A stretch of DNA of 43,699 nucleotides, from positions 1-43,699 of the forward strand of contig JAQUVI010000006.1 in assembly GCA_028693445.1 (NCBI GenBank), in the 5' to 3' direction. The translations under genes and the position numbers were made by a program. Source of the DNA: Candidatus Absconditabacteria bacterium (GTDB taxonomy: Bacteria > Patescibacteriota > Gracilibacteria > Absconditabacterales > Absconditicoccaceae). The notes under the pieces were generated by a model. It saw nothing but the letters and a program-made list of their open reading frames with translations, made no database searches and was not told the origin of the DNA. How positions within the stretch are numbered: the stretch's first letter is position 1; every line of letters starts with the position of its first letter. Positions 42,631 to 43,699 of this stretch are shown here, piece by piece.

Positions 42631-43404
42631 TTATTTTCTTTTTGTTGGATACGTAAAAGAAGGATCTTTTATATATAAACATCAATTTTCATCGCATCAA
42701 TCAAAATAGTAACTAGCGTCTTTATCTTTAAAACATCATCGAATACAATTTCTTTCTTCTGTTAGTGTTTTATAATCAAATCATGAAAACAAAATTCGAA
42801 AATCTCAATAAACATTGTTTTTGTCTTTTCCAAATGTGTGAGGTCATTCTCAACATTGTTTATCCTTATATAAAAAAGTAAATGAATTTTTGTCTGCTCA
42901 TATAATTTTATTTCCTGTAGAATTAAGATAAATATCTTCTTGGTATACGAAATATCATCCTCATAATTCTATAGCTCATGTTGGTAATATATTTTGATTA
43001 ACAATGAATTCTTCAGGAAATTGTTTTGTAGTATCTTTTTTATAAGCTAGTTCTGGTGTGTTTTCGTGATAATATGAGGCTTCTTTATCCTGAAAACATC
43101 ATCGCATACAATTTTCTTTTCCTGTTAATGTAGTATAATCAAATCCTGTAAATAAAACTTTATCTTCTCAATAAACATTATTTTTATCTTTTGCAAATAT
43201 CTTAATATCTCCACAATGGTTGTCTTTATATAAAACAATGAAAGTATCAATATCCGCTCATATAACTTCACTACCTGTTGAATTATAGTATATCTTATTT
43301 TTATAAGAAAAATATCAATCTCAAAAATTTTTGTTATCATTTTTTAAACATCAAGAAGTAATAGTGATAATTATAAACAATAATGGTAATAAGAACTTAT
43401 TCAT
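42631..43404 (-). CDS. DKNYY-type repeat lipoprotein
   Basis: 257 residues. Lipoprotein signal MNKFLLPLLFIIITITSGC (Cys19; Gly18 is TGA). The mature part has two homologous halves of about 110 residues: each has YYNSTG/YLNSTG, then VIGAD/IIGAD, F..LYKD, KDKNNVYGE/KDKNNVYGD, FTGFDYTTLT/FSGFDYKTLT and NCMRGCF/NCIRGCF. The DKNNVY motif is typical of the DKNYY repeat family of surface proteins of unknown role. Both halves carry a conserved C-x3-C. Followed by a terminator, preceded by another, so transcribed alone. Confidence 0.82.
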
Positions 43405-43467
43405 AGTTAAATATTAAAGTTTAAAAAATAAATTATGTATTATATATATTTTTCGTTCCTTAAAGTA

Positions 43468-43493
43468 AAGGAGATCTAATAATAGACCTCCTT
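43468..43493 (-). terminator. Hairpin terminator of the partial right-end gene
   Basis: AAGGAGATCTA (43468-43478) and TAGACCTCCTT (43483-43493) pair with one mismatch. On the minus strand the stem is followed by TTTACTTT. The stem also contains AAGGAGGT, but the next start codon is about 80 bases away, so a ribosome-site role is unlikely. Confidence 0.6.
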
Positions 43494-43514
43494 AATAAAT
43501 TACATAAATAATAT

Positions 43515-43699
43515 TTAGTTGAAACTCATTGCACAATAGTATTCGTTACCTACTCCAGAAGTTATTTGAACGTTATACCAATTAGAATCTAAAAGATCAG
43601 TATAACTAAAATATTGTGTGGATGAACTTGATGACCAAACATCTTTTACTCCGACAACTGAACCAGTACCATCTTGAGTTAAGTACATTTCTACAACGT
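43515..43699 (-). CDS. C-terminal end of an exported-type protein (runs off window)
   Basis: The last 60 residues only: VEMYLTQDGTGSVVGVKDVW..., ending GNEYYCAMSFN and TAA. The Ser/Thr/Tyr-rich, beta-like sequence with one Cys near the end suggests a secreted or pilin-like protein, but the start lies outside the window. All four Gly are GGN codons, too few to judge the code. Separated from the DKNYY gene by a hairpin terminator. Confidence 0.5.
   Translation of the reverse strand, partial: VVEMYLTQDGTGSVVGVKDVWSSSSSTQYFSYTDLLDSNWYNVQITSGVGNEYYCAMSFN

Noticed and set aside
42407-42685. Minus-strand ORF (FFYVSNKKKIIIGYYDSTTE...) between the DKNYY gene and the DnaQ-DinG gene
   Set aside because: It overlaps the DKNYY gene's 3' end, the DnaQ-DinG start and a good terminator hairpin. 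It could be a frameshifted tail of the DKNYY gene, but nothing supports translation.
1-43699. Insertion sequences, rRNA genes, or the tRNA-Gly(UCA) expected for code 25
   Set aside because: No transposase motifs, rRNA segments or second tRNA were seen; only tRNA-Leu(CAA) is present.

Overview
The window comes from an AT-rich bacterium of the Candidate Phyla Radiation that reads UGA as glycine (genetic code 25), i.e. the Absconditabacteria (SR1) / Gracilibacteria (BD1-5) group. With the standard code nearly every gene is broken at TGA. With TGA = Gly and only TAA/TAG as stops, the window becomes about 35 long, tightly packed genes. Conserved glycines are TGA-encoded in SecA (Walker A GEGKT, AGRGTDI, GRAGRQGDPG), MurC (ITGTNGKS) and signal peptidase I (MGDNR). 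All translations and coordinates were worked out by eye; no database search was run.

Layout. 1-1585 (minus): end of a type IV secretion/conjugation-like cluster, with a TraC/VirB4-type N-terminal region and two VirB2/TrbC-like pilin-type proteins behind a good sigma70 promoter. 1739-3073 (plus): polytopic membrane protein. 3316-8299 (minus): SufT-like protein, membrane proteins, two lipoproteins, MurC and a flavodoxin. 8300-10130: an odd island with a 30-residue micro-protein, a Bacteroidota-looking outer-membrane-type protein with 24 glycines and no TGA codon, a Cys-containing unknown protein also without TGA, and tRNA-Leu(CAA). 10229-18185 (plus): housekeeping run of ssb, lepB, bPH2-like protein, hsp20, holA, a secreted protein, a glutamate-racemase-like protein, an acidic peptide and secA. 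18214-19977 (minus): lipoprotein and rarA.

20225-34824 (plus): an apparent three-gene unit made of a giant secreted protein of about 4,419 residues, a 277-residue secreted protein and a third VirB2-like pilin-type protein. 34825-42437 (minus), convergent and stop-to-stop with it: three large exported proteins with low-complexity and Cys-containing segments, a membrane-anchored HELGH metallopeptidase, and a DnaQ exonuclease fused to a degenerate DinG-like helicase. 42631-43699 (minus): a DKNYY-type lipoprotein and a partial gene.

The giant protein, its small partners, the exported proteins and the pilin/TraC genes look like a cell-surface and contact apparatus, as expected for an epibiotic or predatory CPR cell; this is inference. 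Two short repeat families, with 15-bp and 18-bp units, occur both between genes and inside genes, where they keep the reading frame and add Asn/Ser/Pro-rich linkers to MurC and the DnaQ-DinG protein.
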